Virus record (IMG/VR): IMGVR_UViG_3300006802_000078
Coordinates: 1-64,000 of that record
DNA length: 64,000 nucleotides
Origin: a virus
Reading direction: 5' to 3' (one strand)
A model generated the notes under the pieces. That model worked only from the letters and a program-made list of their open reading frames with translations. It ran no database searches and was not told where the DNA came from. The position numbers were made by a program, and so were the translations under genes. Below are positions 1 to 9,900 of this stretch, one piece after another (position 1 is the stretch's first letter; every line of letters starts with the position of its first letter).

Positions 1-67
1 CCAGGAGGCGGCTGGACAAGGCGTGGAGCCGGTCCGAGAGGAGCTTTGCGCCGGCTGCGTGTCCCAT
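1..67 (-). CDS. Partial CDS, N-terminus only, unknown function
   Basis: The ATG at 67-65 is preceded by a strong ribosome binding site (minus-strand GTAGGAGGGGC). It opens a frame reading MGHAAGAKLLSDRLHALSSR before the window edge. Only about 22 residues are visible, so no function can be given. It follows the methyltransferase remnant in the same direction and is probably a continuation of the same transcription unit. Confidence 0.55.
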   Translation of the reverse strand, partial: MGHAAGAKLLSDRLHALSSRLL

Positions 68-80
68 GCCCCTCCTACAG

Positions 81-110
81 GCCCCCGCGCCCTCAGATGA
101 GGGTCGGGGC
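81..110. terminator. GC-rich hairpin between minus-strand genes
   Basis: An inner stem CCCTC/GAGGG with a 4-nt loop is flanked by GCCCC/GGGGC. It lies between the methyltransferase remnant and the next gene. There is no T tract, so termination is only a guess. Confidence 0.3.
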
Positions 111-161
111 CGTCGCCGCGGGGCCTGAGCTACGGTAGCACGGTCGGGGGTGCGTGACCGG

Positions 162-368
162 TCAGGAGCGAACCAACGCCTCCAGGGCGCGGGCTACTTC
201 GCGCCGCCCGTCGATCTCGCACCAGTCCCATCGGGGCCGCCGCGACGTGAAGGCGCCTTGCCCGCGGAATGGCTCCAGCACACCGACTTCCGGCACGCCG
301 AAGTGGCTGAGCATGTCGGCTACTACCCAATCGGGGGTGTAGACCCTGTCGCCTCGCTTATCTTCCAT
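162..368 (-). CDS. Truncated DNA methyltransferase-like protein (N-terminal part only)
   Basis: This 68-residue protein starts at an ATG preceded by AGGACTGAG. It contains YTPDWVVADML and then VLEPFRGQGAF, a good match to the SAM-binding motif I of phage adenine methyltransferases, followed by WCEID, the acidic motif II. The frame stops there, so the catalytic (D/N)PP(Y/W) motif of a family usually two to three times longer is missing. It is either a decayed gene or a stand-alone SAM-binding fragment. No second piece is seen downstream in the visible sequence. Confidence 0.6.
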   Translation of the reverse strand: MEDKRGDRVYTPDWVVADMLSHFGVPEVGVLEPFRGQGAFTSRRPRWDWCEIDGRREVARALEALVRS

Positions 369-441
369 CTCAGTCCTGCGATGGCGCCCCTCATGGCCGC
401 AGGGGTGCCGGTCTGCCCGGCGGCGCGGGCGCGTGTCTCGC

Positions 442-2952
442 TCAGGTGTCGGCCATGTCGAGCAGGGCCAGCAAGTCGTCGTCGTCATCCCCCCCGGCGC
501 TGTCCGCGCTGTCCGCGCTGCTGCGCTCAGCGGCTTCCTTCTTCGCCGCCGCGAGGAGGGAGGCGGCAGCCAGAGACGTGCTCGGAGCGGTGGCAGCGCC
601 CAGCACCTCGTCGATGCCCTTGCGGGTCACCCAGATGCAGGGGATGTCGGCGAGGTCTACGCGGGTCACGCGCCACGGCATCTTGATGCGCCTGACCCGC
701 TTCTCCCACTCCTCGCCCGGGTCTTCCGCCACCCCGTCCCTGAGCTTGGGGACGGCGATCCATCCCCGATCGACCCAGGATGGGATCACCTGGTCCCAGT
801 CGTAGCCTCGGTCGCGGAACAGCCGCTCCAGCCAGGACTTCGCGAACTGGATGCCGCGGTAGTTCTCCGAAGGAGACCACGCCCCGCTCCACCCTCCGGT
901 GGGGCGCTCGGGCACCACGCTGCGGGCGCCGGCGTACTCACGGATGACGTTGCGGTGCCTGCCGTAGAAGGTCCACGGCACCCGCCCGGCCTCGGTGTAG
1001 GCGACCAGCAGCGCCTCACCAGGCAGGTCGGCGCGCAGCTCCAGGCTCGATGCCATGTGCAGGATCACCCTCACGGGGTGGATCCCCCTGGTGCGGCAGC
1101 GGGGGTCCAGGGGTCCGTACGGGCGGGGCACCCCGAGCTCGTCGTGCACCAGCATCTCCGCCACCTCGAGCGCCGCTGCGTAGGCCGCGACTCGCCCTCC
1201 CGTCGAGCCGCCCGTTGCGACCACGGCTTGGCTGATGTGCAGCTTCGCGCGCTCCTTGTACCAGCGCCGCATCTCCGCGATCTGCGCGGGGGTCTTCGAC
1301 TGCAGCAGCGCGACCAGCCGCGGGATCAGGTGCCCGTAGTGGGTCACCGCCCCCTCTTCGATCTCGCGGAGCAGGATCGCGGTGTTGGGGTCGTTCTCCC
1401 CTGACGGCGGGTGGGGGATCTCCACGCAGCGGGCACGCGCGCCGCGGGCGTTAGAGTAGGGGACGATGGGACCTTCGTGCGACGACAGCACGTCGAGCTG
1501 CCAGTAGCTCTTGCTCGTCAGCTGGGGGGCGCCCCCCGGCCCGAGCCCGCCGCGGGTCCCCGCCTGCCCCCCGGCGATGGCGAAGATCGCGTCTCCGATC
1601 ACACCACGCTGCTTGGCGTCCAGGTCCATCGCGTCGTCGAAGAAGACCGTCATCGACCGCGAACAGCTCAGGAGCTGGCTGATGCCGAACGCCTTGATGT
1701 TCCAGGACTCGATGATCCCCCCCTCGGTACGCGGGGGGTACGCCTGGCAGCTGGCGGACAGGGTGAGCGTCGTGGTCTTGCCCGTGCCGGGGTCGCCCCC
1801 GAGGTTGATCGTGAAGCCGCGGGCGCCCAGGATGGTCAGCAGCACGCTGGCGGCCGTCATCAAGACCCCGGTCGTCATCAGCGGGAAGGGGCGGGCCTTC
1901 TCCACGGTGGCGAGCCACCCCTCCCACGAGCCACCGTAGCGGAACTTGCTGCAGTACCCCTCCGTACCAGTGGCCGCCTGGAACACCGGCACGGGGTGGG
2001 GGTAGCCCGGTGGCACGATGGGGGTCGAGCCCCAGAAGAACGGGATCCAGGGGGGCTTGAGCGGCAGGCTGTCGCTGTCGGCGGCATCCTCCTCCTCGTC
2101 GGGGTCATCACCATCGAGCTCGGTCACGCTGCGCTTGACCTCCAGCGCCCAGCCCATCTGGGACACGACGATGCTCGGCTGGAGCCAGCGTGCGTTCTCG
2201 GACTCGAACGCCGCCAGCCAACGGATGACCTCGTCGGCGTTGGTGTCGCCCACGTTCATCCCGTGGTCAGCCAGATCGACGATGCTGCGCCGCTTCGCGA
2301 TGAAGGTGCGGGGCAGGATGCGCCGGTCCCACCCACGGCGGGATCCCATCGGGCGCCAGATCAGGTTGACCTTGTGCTCTCCCCCTCGCGCGTCGCGGGT
2401 GAGGCCCACCACGAAGGCAAGGCGGCAGACGCGGATGGGCTCCGCCTTGCCGTTCTTGCCATAGTTGTCGCGGTAGACGACGTTTCCGTCGATCCTGTAC
2501 CCCAACGGGACTGTCAGGGAGGACCACGTCTCAGGGGAGACGACGTCGGCGGGGGGCGGGCCGCCCCCCACCGCGTTCGCGACGGTGACCCTGGGCTCGA
2601 TCTTCCTCGCCTCGCGCTCTGCCACGCGGGCTTCCGCCTCGATCTCAGCTGCGCGTTGCAGCACCAGCGTCCGGTACCGCTGGGCCAGGCTCTTCATGCT
2701 GCGGACCAGCGAGAGCGCGACGAGCTGCTCGAGCACCCTGCTGGCCGTACCCGCGTCCGCGGCATCCTCCGCTACGACGCGGAACACCGCCGGGTTCCGC
2801 AGCCAGTCGTCTACCCCATGGCGGTCGTTGGCCGACCCCGCAGCCCTCGCCGCCTCCACGGCGTGGCGCACCAGGTCGGCGCCCGCCGTGGAGCGGGGGT
2901 CCACATCAGCCAAGCGCAGCAGCACATCAGCAGGAGCGGTGTCAGTGGTCAT
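442..2952 (-). CDS. DUF927-type phage helicase/ATPase
   Basis: An 836-residue P-loop ATPase. The Walker A motif GGDPGTGKTTT lies near residue 385 and a Walker B-like VFFDDAMD near residue 438. Upstream of Walker A is a segment with GGSWEGWLATVEKARP and hydrophobic runs, typical of DUF927 helicases of phages and mobile elements, where a primase or PriCT domain often precedes. No primase motif is recognisable in the N-terminal 350 residues. The linker DGDDPDEEEDAADSD is very acidic. The ATG at 2952 lacks a strong ribosome binding site. The likely role is replicative or restart helicase, given the neighbouring polymerase and recombination genes. The family is fairly secure; the exact role is inferred. 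Confidence 0.75.
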   Translation of the reverse strand: MTTDTAPADVLLRLADVDPRSTAGADLVRHAVEAARAAGSANDRHGVDDWLRNPAVFRVVAEDAADAGTASRVLEQLVALSLVRSMKSLAQRYRTLVLQRAAEIEAEARVAEREARKIEPRVTVANAVGGGPPPADVVSPETWSSLTVPLGYRIDGNVVYRDNYGKNGKAEPIRVCRLAFVVGLTRDARGGEHKVNLIWRPMGSRRGWDRRILPRTFIAKRRSIVDLADHGMNVGDTNADEVIRWLAAFESENARWLQPSIVVSQMGWALEVKRSVTELDGDDPDEEEDAADSDSLPLKPPWIPFFWGSTPIVPPGYPHPVPVFQAATGTEGYCSKFRYGGSWEGWLATVEKARPFPLMTTGVLMTAASVLLTILGARGFTINLGGDPGTGKTTTLTLSASCQAYPPRTEGGIIESWNIKAFGISQLLSCSRSMTVFFDDAMDLDAKQRGVIGDAIFAIAGGQAGTRGGLGPGGAPQLTSKSYWQLDVLSSHEGPIVPYSNARGARARCVEIPHPPSGENDPNTAILLREIEEGAVTHYGHLIPRLVALLQSKTPAQIAEMRRWYKERAKLHISQAVVATGGSTGGRVAAYAAALEVAEMLVHDELGVPRPYGPLDPRCRTRGIHPVRVILHMASSLELRADLPGEALLVAYTEAGRVPWTFYGRHRNVIREYAGARSVVPERPTGGWSGAWSPSENYRGIQFAKSWLERLFRDRGYDWDQVIPSWVDRGWIAVPKLRDGVAEDPGEEWEKRVRRIKMPWRVTRVDLADIPCIWVTRKGIDEVLGAATAPSTSLAAASLLAAAKKEAAERSSADSADSAGGDDDDDLLALLDMADT

Positions 2953-3007
2953 GGAGTGCTCATCGTAGCGCGTGGAGGGGGGTGAGGGCAGTTGTGGGCC
3001 ACGCGGT

Positions 3008-5026
3008 CTACCTGAGGACCGGCGCCTGCTTGCGCTGGACCGAGTACCCGAGCTCGGCGGCGGCTGCGAGGAAGTCCTCGTTCTCGTTGGTGGTGGTGAG
3101 GATCACCTGGGCGATAGGGCCGCCCCGGTCCGCCCTGGCGAGCTTCTTCATGATGGAGAGCATCAGCGACTCCGGCCGATCCCGGTCCTTGACCACGATG
3201 ACCGTGGCTGTGGGCTTGCCCGACTTCGCCGCCAGCTCCGCCAGCGCCGCCCCCTCCGCGGCGGTGACCGCCGAGAGCTGCCCGTCGGACAGCCTGCTGT
3301 GGAGGTAGCCGTTGACCATCAGGCCGCGGGCGATGGCGCTCGTGCCTTCCAGCCCGAGCTCGACGCCGTAGGTGCCCACCTCGGTCTCGTCCAGGTGCGC
3401 CTGCACCAGCGCGCACCAGGGGGCGATGACGTCGCCGGCCTGCTCCTTGGCGAGCTTCAGGACGATCTTCTCGACGGCGTCTGCCGCCGCCACGGCTTCG
3501 CGCGCCCGCTTCGCCTTGGCCTCCAGGTCGGTGAGCGCAGCTTGACGAAGCTCCCGCGCCTCGCGGGAGGCCTTGCGCTTGTCCGCGTCGCTGTACGCCG
3601 CGCTCGCCCGAGCCTCGGCTTCCTCGGCTTGGCGGACAGCTTCGGCCGAAGCTGCGATCTCTTCCTCTGCGCTGCCTCCTTCCTCCTCACCCGTGGACCA
3701 ATCCCAGCCGGCTTCCCACGCCGACAGCTGCGTCTCGAGCTGGCCGATCGCGGCCTTGACCCGCTCGATCAGGGTCTCCGTCGCCATCTTGGTCGTCTTC
3801 GCATCGGAGCAGACCCTGTCCTGGGCCCCCCTCGCGCTCGTCGCCGCCACGCTCGCGGCCTTCGCCGTGACGACGGCGTCGGTCAGAGTCGAGACCGCAC
3901 CCAGGAGGCGCTGCACGCTGGCGTCGTCCCAGCTCGAAGACGCGGCGCCGCAGCAGCGGCACTTGCTGACGCCGGCCTGGAAGTCGCGGGTCTTCCTGAT
4001 CGCTTCCACGATGTCCGGGGTCAGCCCCAGCGGGAGCTTGCCAGCGCGCTCCACCGCGGCCTGCAGCACGGCCTTCGCGCGGGCCTCCTGCTGCGCGAGC
4101 TCCTGGCTCTTCTCCTCCGCCGCGGCGTAGGCGGCCTTCGCCGTCGTGAGGGCCACCTCGGTCTCCGCCAGCTTGACCCGGCCGGCGTTGATCTTGGCCC
4201 GCCGCTCCTCCCGCTCCCGCCGCTGCTCGTCCCCCGCCCGCGGCTGCTTCGGCTTCGCCGCGAGCCCGGTGTAGGTGATGCGCCGCTGCTTCACCTCCTC
4301 CCGGGCCTCGCGCAGGGCAGCCGCGAGCGTCTCGCACTCCCCGTCGGTGTACACGACCTCGTCGCCCAGCGCCGCCCGCCCCAGGGTCACCTTCTCGTCG
4401 AGCGCGTCCGCCGAGGCCTTGCGGTCCTTCTTGACCTTGGCGCAGGCGGCCACGATGTCGTCGTTGGTGGCATCCGCCGCATCGGTGAGGGACGCCTCGA
4501 TCGCATCCCAGGTGGGGGTGATCTTGGGGGAGAGCTCCGTCCTGATCGAGCCGATGATGCTGAGCGACAGCACCCGCGACAGGTGCCGTCGGATGGTGTC
4601 CGCCCGGCCGGAGAACAGCCGGTCGGCCTCGTCCACGACGAGGCACACGTCAGCGTCGTAGGTGTTGAGGCAGTCCTCATCAGCCGGGTTCGGGTAGCTG
4701 ATCTTCTTCGACCGGGGCGTGACGTTCTTCACCGCCTTGTAGCTGGCGGTGCCCACGGTCTTGCCCGTGGCGCTGTCGCAGAGGGTGGCGGTCGCCGAGA
4801 GCTCCTGGCTGCCGTCTTCCTTGGGGCGGCTGAGCGCGGGGACCAGGACGGGGGCGGAGACGGTACCCCCTACCCCCTTCGTCGCTGCGAGCTCGAGGCG
4901 CTCGGCCACCGCCGACTTGCCGCTGCCCGCGGGGCCGACGATGAGGGTGAGGGGGCTCAGCAGGGTGGGCACATCTTCGCCATCGGGGGACTTGAGGGTA
5001 CCCGACGCGTGGGAAAAGTAGAGCAT
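3008..5026 (-). CDS. Rad50/SbcC/gp46-like SMC-family ATPase
   Basis: A 672-residue ABC-type DNA repair ATPase. The N-terminal Walker A is GPAGSGKSAV (about residue 30). Two long charged, Ala/Glu/Arg-rich coiled-coil arms flank a CRCC zinc-hook-like CxxC motif near residue 353. The C-terminal lobe has the signature LSDGQLSA (about 578) and the Walker B-like region VIVVKDRD (about 607). This is the Rad50/SbcC/T4 gp46 layout in compact form; such proteins pair with an SbcD/gp47 nuclease, which I do not see in the window. The ATG at 5026 is preferred over an in-frame TTG at 5035 because AGGAG lies 9 nt upstream of it. It probably acts in end processing for recombination-dependent replication. Confidence 0.85.
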   Translation of the reverse strand: MLYFSHASGTLKSPDGEDVPTLLSPLTLIVGPAGSGKSAVAERLELAATKGVGGTVSAPVLVPALSRPKEDGSQELSATATLCDSATGKTVGTASYKAVKNVTPRSKKISYPNPADEDCLNTYDADVCLVVDEADRLFSGRADTIRRHLSRVLSLSIIGSIRTELSPKITPTWDAIEASLTDAADATNDDIVAACAKVKKDRKASADALDEKVTLGRAALGDEVVYTDGECETLAAALREAREEVKQRRITYTGLAAKPKQPRAGDEQRREREERRAKINAGRVKLAETEVALTTAKAAYAAAEEKSQELAQQEARAKAVLQAAVERAGKLPLGLTPDIVEAIRKTRDFQAGVSKCRCCGAASSSWDDASVQRLLGAVSTLTDAVVTAKAASVAATSARGAQDRVCSDAKTTKMATETLIERVKAAIGQLETQLSAWEAGWDWSTGEEEGGSAEEEIAASAEAVRQAEEAEARASAAYSDADKRKASREARELRQAALTDLEAKAKRAREAVAAADAVEKIVLKLAKEQAGDVIAPWCALVQAHLDETEVGTYGVELGLEGTSAIARGLMVNGYLHSRLSDGQLSAVTAAEGAALAELAAKSGKPTATVIVVKDRDRPESLMLSIMKKLARADRGGPIAQVILTTTNENEDFLAAAAELGYSVQRKQAPVLR

Positions 5027-5052
5027 CTTACTCAACTCCTTGGTGGTTCAGT

Positions 5053-6270
5053 TCAGGCAGACACGGCGAGGCGCCGGCTGCTGCGGGTGACGCCGGTGTA
5101 CCGGAGCGCACGGCACTCCAGGCTCCGGCGGGAAGCGTAGGTCTCCCAGTAGACGACCTCGGGGAACTGGGATCCCTGCGCACGGTGGACGCTGGCGGCG
5201 TAGGCGTAGCGCGCCTGTACCAGCGGGGGCAGCTTCGCCCCAGAGAGCCAACGCTCGATGAGGACTGTGGCATCGCGGCGGAGCGACTCCCCCCGGGCGA
5301 GGGACTTTGTGTAGACCGAGACCTCCTCGACGCGCCCATCCTCAAGCTCCAGGCGGCAGATCTGTAGGTCGCGGTGCCGCATCATCATGGGGGTGGCTTC
5401 CTCCACATCCACGACCCGAGCGAACTCGTTGCGGACGGCGCCGATGTCCTGCGCCTTCTCGCAGAAGAGGATCCGGTCGCCCGCCGCCAGCGGAGCGCCC
5501 CCGCGCCCCAGCTTCTCCCGCACCAGGTGGTTCACCCGGTCGATGTCCTCGTTGCGGTAGGTCAGCAGCACGATGTCGGCGCCAGCGGCGACCCGCTTCG
5601 CCAGCACCGCCTCGGGGGCGAAGCTGCCGGCGGGGAGGAGCTTCACGTCTGGGCCCTCCCAGACCCAGCGGGGAGCGCTCTGCCATGTCCAGCGCCGCCC
5701 CCCCTGGTCGATGGCGTCCGCCAGCGAGATGATAGGAGAGCCCGCCGCCTGGCGGTGAATCGTCTCCAGGCTCGCCGTGGGCTGGAACAGACAGGGGACG
5801 ATGCTCCCCTTGGGTGGGGGGAGCTGCCGCGTGTCGCCCACGAGCACCAGGCAGGAGCCTTCGGGCATGACCGACAGCAGGTCGTCGTAGACGCTCTGGT
5901 GCAGCATCGACGCCTCATCGACGAGGAACACCTCCCCCACCCCGCAGGGAGCGTGGCGGTTGCCGAAGCAGATGTGGGTGTCGCCCGTGGCCTTGTCCTC
6001 CTTCTCGAAGACGTGGCCGTAGAGGCAGGAGTGGACGGAAGCCACGGGCCTCCCGATGGCGGCGGACAGCACCTTGGCGGCGCGCCACGTGGGGGCGGCG
6101 ACAACGACGCGGCGCCCGGTCGCCTCGATGCGAGCGATCATCTCCTTCGTGATCGTCGTCTTGCCCGTGCCCGCCTTGCCGGTGAGCTGCGCCTCCTGCG
6201 CACCCCCCAGGATGGCGGACAGCATCGCGTCGAGCGCCGCCTGCTGGTCAGGGCTGAAGGTGATGGTCAC
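5053..6270 (-). CDS. RecD/Dda-like SF1 DNA helicase
   Basis: 405 residues. Walker A GKAGTGKTTITKEM sits at about residue 30, followed by the motif Ia-like VVVAAPTWRAAKVL. Motif II is VFLVDEASML near residue 115 and motif III is LVLVGDTRQLPPP. The C-terminal YAASVHRAQGSQF and YTGVTRSSRRL match motifs V and VI of SF1B RecD2/Dda helicases. The start is GTG, overlapping the TGA of the upstream gene (GTGA), so translation is probably coupled. A 5'-3' helicase next to SMC and polymerase genes fits replication-fork or recombination work. The family assignment is secure. Confidence 0.9.
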   Translation of the reverse strand: MTITFSPDQQAALDAMLSAILGGAQEAQLTGKAGTGKTTITKEMIARIEATGRRVVVAAPTWRAAKVLSAAIGRPVASVHSCLYGHVFEKEDKATGDTHICFGNRHAPCGVGEVFLVDEASMLHQSVYDDLLSVMPEGSCLVLVGDTRQLPPPKGSIVPCLFQPTASLETIHRQAAGSPIISLADAIDQGGRRWTWQSAPRWVWEGPDVKLLPAGSFAPEAVLAKRVAAGADIVLLTYRNEDIDRVNHLVREKLGRGGAPLAAGDRILFCEKAQDIGAVRNEFARVVDVEEATPMMMRHRDLQICRLELEDGRVEEVSVYTKSLARGESLRRDATVLIERWLSGAKLPPLVQARYAYAASVHRAQGSQFPEVVYWETYASRRSLECRALRYTGVTRSSRRLAVSA

Positions 6271-6971
6271 TTGCTACCTCGTGCGGCGTGGGACAGGAGC
6301 CTGGCCTGCTCCCCTCGGATGTAGTTGAGCTGGCCTCGGGTGAAGCTGCGTCGCTCTCGGATCCCGATCGCCATGTCGGCGAAGGTCTCCGCCAGCTTGG
6401 CCTCGCCGCGGGAGCGCAGCGCGTCGGCCAGCGCGCCGGCCTCGGAGGCCACCTGGCCCCAGCTCACGCTGGCGTCGGCTTCGGCCGAGGTGATGTTCTC
6501 CCCGTGGCGCCTGGGGCCGAGGCCGTCCCCGACGAGCAGCGCTGTGGTCCCACGCTTCCCCCGCATGGCATCGTCGCACTCCCACGCCAACCCGCGGACG
6601 CGGATGGGCTCGGCGCCGGTGAGGACCCCGACGAGGACGTCGGCTCGGATCAAGTCCTGGGCGACGCTGGCCATGAAGCCGCTGACCCTGGGGATGTCCA
6701 GCGACGTGTCGTGCTCGCCACCGAGGGCGAACCAGAGGGAGCCGAGGCGGAGCTCGGTGAACGCCGCCAGGATGTAGCTCGGCTTGATCCCCTTGCGGCC
6801 GCTGTCGCGCTCGGCGGCGAAGAAGTCGTTGCCCAGGGTCACGGCCGGCGCGGGCGCGTGGAAGAACGTCTCCAGCGTGAACAGCAGCGCGCTGCGTGCG
6901 ATGGCCTCGTTCTCGCCGCGCGGGACGTGGAGGTAGGCCGGGTAGGCCTTGAGTCTGTCGATGGGGTTCAC
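6267..6971 (-). CDS. Conserved-looking hypothetical protein in the replication operon
   Basis: 234 residues starting at a GTG with AGGAG upstream. It is soluble, without membrane segments or recognisable motifs. The C-terminus is basic and helical (IRERRSFTRGQLNYIRGEQA). It lies between the DNA polymerase and RecD-like helicase genes with minimal spacing, so a replication-associated role is likely but unproven. Confidence 0.8.
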   Translation of the reverse strand: MNPIDRLKAYPAYLHVPRGENEAIARSALLFTLETFFHAPAPAVTLGNDFFAAERDSGRKGIKPSYILAAFTELRLGSLWFALGGEHDTSLDIPRVSGFMASVAQDLIRADVLVGVLTGAEPIRVRGLAWECDDAMRGKRGTTALLVGDGLGPRRHGENITSAEADASVSWGQVASEAGALADALRSRGEAKLAETFADMAIGIRERRSFTRGQLNYIRGEQARLLSHAARGSK

Positions 6972-6981
6972 TTCGCTGCTC

Positions 6982-9900
6982 CTATGCTTCCTTCAGGTTG
7001 GTACCGACGCCCGCGCTGCTCGTGTAGGCCACGGGCTCTCCCTCGAAGACGACTTGCATGAGCTCCTCCACCCGAGCGCGGGCCCGCTCGGCGTCGGCGT
7101 CCCAGCGGAGGATCTTCTTCCCACCCGGCCCTGCCTCGTGCCACGCACGACCCCGCGTCTCGACCACGAGCTGGTCGTGGACCTGGAGCACCACGCCCGT
7201 GCCGGGTCCTGCGTGGCCTCGGTAGAACTCGGTGAGCAGCTGCTGCTCGGCGCACCAGGCGATGTGGGCTTCGTCTCGCAGCACCGGCCAGTTCACCACG
7301 GCGTTGAGCTTGCCGTCCTCGAGCGGACCGCTCCGCACCTTGGTGTAGCCGCTCTTCATCCAGCCGCCGTTGCGGCGGTACTCGGCGCAGAGCGCGTCCC
7401 ACCGCCACTGCCACTGGGGCTCGGCCCGCATCCACTTCTCGTGGTACTCGATGATGTCGTCGAGCTGGTAGCCCAGGTAGGGCAGTGAGCCGTCGTTGCG
7501 CTCGGTCGAGGTGATGACGCGCCAGATCGTCGCGGGCGCCGCGCCGTAGATGGCGGCGTAGCGGAAGATCTTCATGACGTCGCGCATCATGTCGGCGTCG
7601 CCCCCCTCCGGCTTCCGCTTCAGGGAGGGGGGAGCGTCCCCCCAACCGGTCGCGTCGAAGTAGGCGTCGCCGTAGACCGCCGCCGCCAGCGCCCCGTGAG
7701 GGTCGACGCCGTTGGCGAACGCCTCGCAGAGCACCGGGATCCCCCAGCGGTTGGCGATGATCCGCAGGTGGAGCTGGTCGATGTCGGGGCCGATGAAGAC
7801 GTGCGGCTCCCCCTTGGGCCCCTTGCCAGGGACGAAGATGGTCTTCAGCGCCGCCTGGCCCTTTTTCTTGCCGATGACCATCAGCGATGGGCCGTTCGAG
7901 GTGAGGCGCCAGACCGCGGTCGAGTGGGAGCCGAAGGTCGATCGAACTCTACCGTCGTGGTCCCACACGAGGCCCCCCTCGGAGCGTAGCCCGAGGGGAA
8001 GCAAGGTTGTTCCAAGCATCTTGCCCATCTTTCTACGATAGAGTCGAAGATGCTGAAGATAGAAAAGCTGGGCGCGGCTGAGCGAGCTGCCCGCCATGTG
8101 GGCCAGGATGACGGCGTCGCCCGTCCCGGGCAGGCCCGTGCCGGTGAGGAACTCCTTCTCGCTCATCCCCTTGGGGACGCCGAGCTGCCAGTCCTCGTAG
8201 AGGAGCCGCCGCATCTGGTCGAACGACGCCGGGTTGAAGTCGCTCGTCCGCTTGAGCTCGTCGACCGCAGCCGCCCACTCGTCGGAGTCGACGTCGCGGG
8301 GGTTCAGCCCGAACATCTCGCAGACGTCGTCCTCCCCGAAGGTACCCAGCGCGAAGCCCCCCTCGGAGTCCTGCAGCTGGATCCGCTCAGCCCCCGCCTC
8401 GGTAGCGAGGCGCTTCATCTGGTAGAGGTGGTCCGCGGCCTCGATCCTGAGCTGGGCGATCTGCCGCCTGCGCTCCACTTGGTCGACCACGATGCCGATC
8501 TCGGACATGTCTCGGCAGAAGGTGCGACGGGAGTGGTCGATGCCCTGTTGGGTCAGCTCTGGATGCGACGCCGCGCTGCCGTAGCCGACGCTCGGGCGGT
8601 AGCGGTAGTCGACCACATCGTAGTAGCCGTTCTCCCTGGCTTCGCGACGCAGGCTCGGCAGGATCCGGAGGTTCACGATGCAGTCGGTCTCGTTGTACTC
8701 CTGCCGCTCCTCGGCGCTGACCTTGTCGGAGGTGGCCGCTTCCTCCCCCTTGTCGTTGATGTCCCAGCGATCGACGTCTGTGCGGAGCCTGCCCTGGGGC
8801 TTCAGCCCCTTCGGGCTGTCGGGCATGGCCGCGCGGGCCAGGTCGAGTGAGTCCTCCGTGCACGCGTCGATGAGGGTGATGCCGTAACGGTGCTTCATCA
8901 CCAGGTAGTCGAAGCTGCGGACGTTGTGCCCCACGACACGGGGGAGGGGCCTGCCGGCGAATACCCCGACCGAGTGGAGCCAGTCGTCGAACAGGCGCAG
9001 GATCCGCCACCAGTCGCGCGCCGAGTACCACTCGCGGGTGACGCCAACGCTCCGCGCCGGCCACGCGGCGTCGAGGGGGTTGTCGACCACGATGCCCCCC
9101 TCGTCCAGGTCGGGGGCGGCGATGGCGAAGCACCGCACGTCGGTGACGAAGGTGACGATGCCCGTCGTCTCGATGTCGAAGCTGTACTCTGGGTAGGGGG
9201 TGCCTTCGGCATGACCCGGGCACGAGGCGAGCAGCCAGTCGCGGAACTGCTCGACGGTCGGCCGGCGCAGCCTGTCCCCGTAGGTCCAGCGGAGCTTGTT
9301 GTTGAAGTAGCGGAGCGCCTTCTCCAGGTCGTGCTTGAGCCAGGGGCGCGCCGCCGGCGAGCGCATGGTGAAGGCGGGGTGGAACGACGCCAGCGCTGGC
9401 TTCGGCTCGCTGCTGGCGCCCTCGGGTAGCAGCCCCGCAGCCTTCATCGTGTCGCCGCGGTGCTTTGCGATGCCACCCCGCACCCCGGTGACGGCGCGCA
9501 GGGCGGAGGCACCCAGCGGTACGATCCCCCGGTACGGCTCGGCGGTCGCGAGCAGCGCTGGGTGGCAGCACTCGACCGGATCGGGCAGCTCCATCATCAC
9601 GGCGCGGTCGGCCGCCGCCTTCGTCATGTAGGCCCCGCTCGCGCGGAGCTCGTTGCTCCGCGCCTTGCGCATCCGGGACAGCGTGGCTGTCATGCGAGAC
9701 CAGGCGCCTGTCGGATCCCCCGGGATCTTGCAGAGGAGCACGTTCGTCAGCGAGAACATGCTTCGGGTGAGCCCAGCGGCAGCGAGCACCCGGGCCAGCT
9801 CAAGGCCGGAGGCCCCCGCCAGGGGGTAGCCGCGCTGCACCTCCTTCCACGCAGGGCTCTCACCGACGAGCAGGTACTCGGCTCCGTCGTTGATCTCGGG

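Noticed and set aside
433-5140. Long plus-strand open frames (up to 722 codons) opposite the helicase and SMC genes
   Set aside because: They lie antisense to genes with clear motifs, are rich in Arg/Gly/Pro/His typical of GC-rich shadows, and have no ribosome binding sites.
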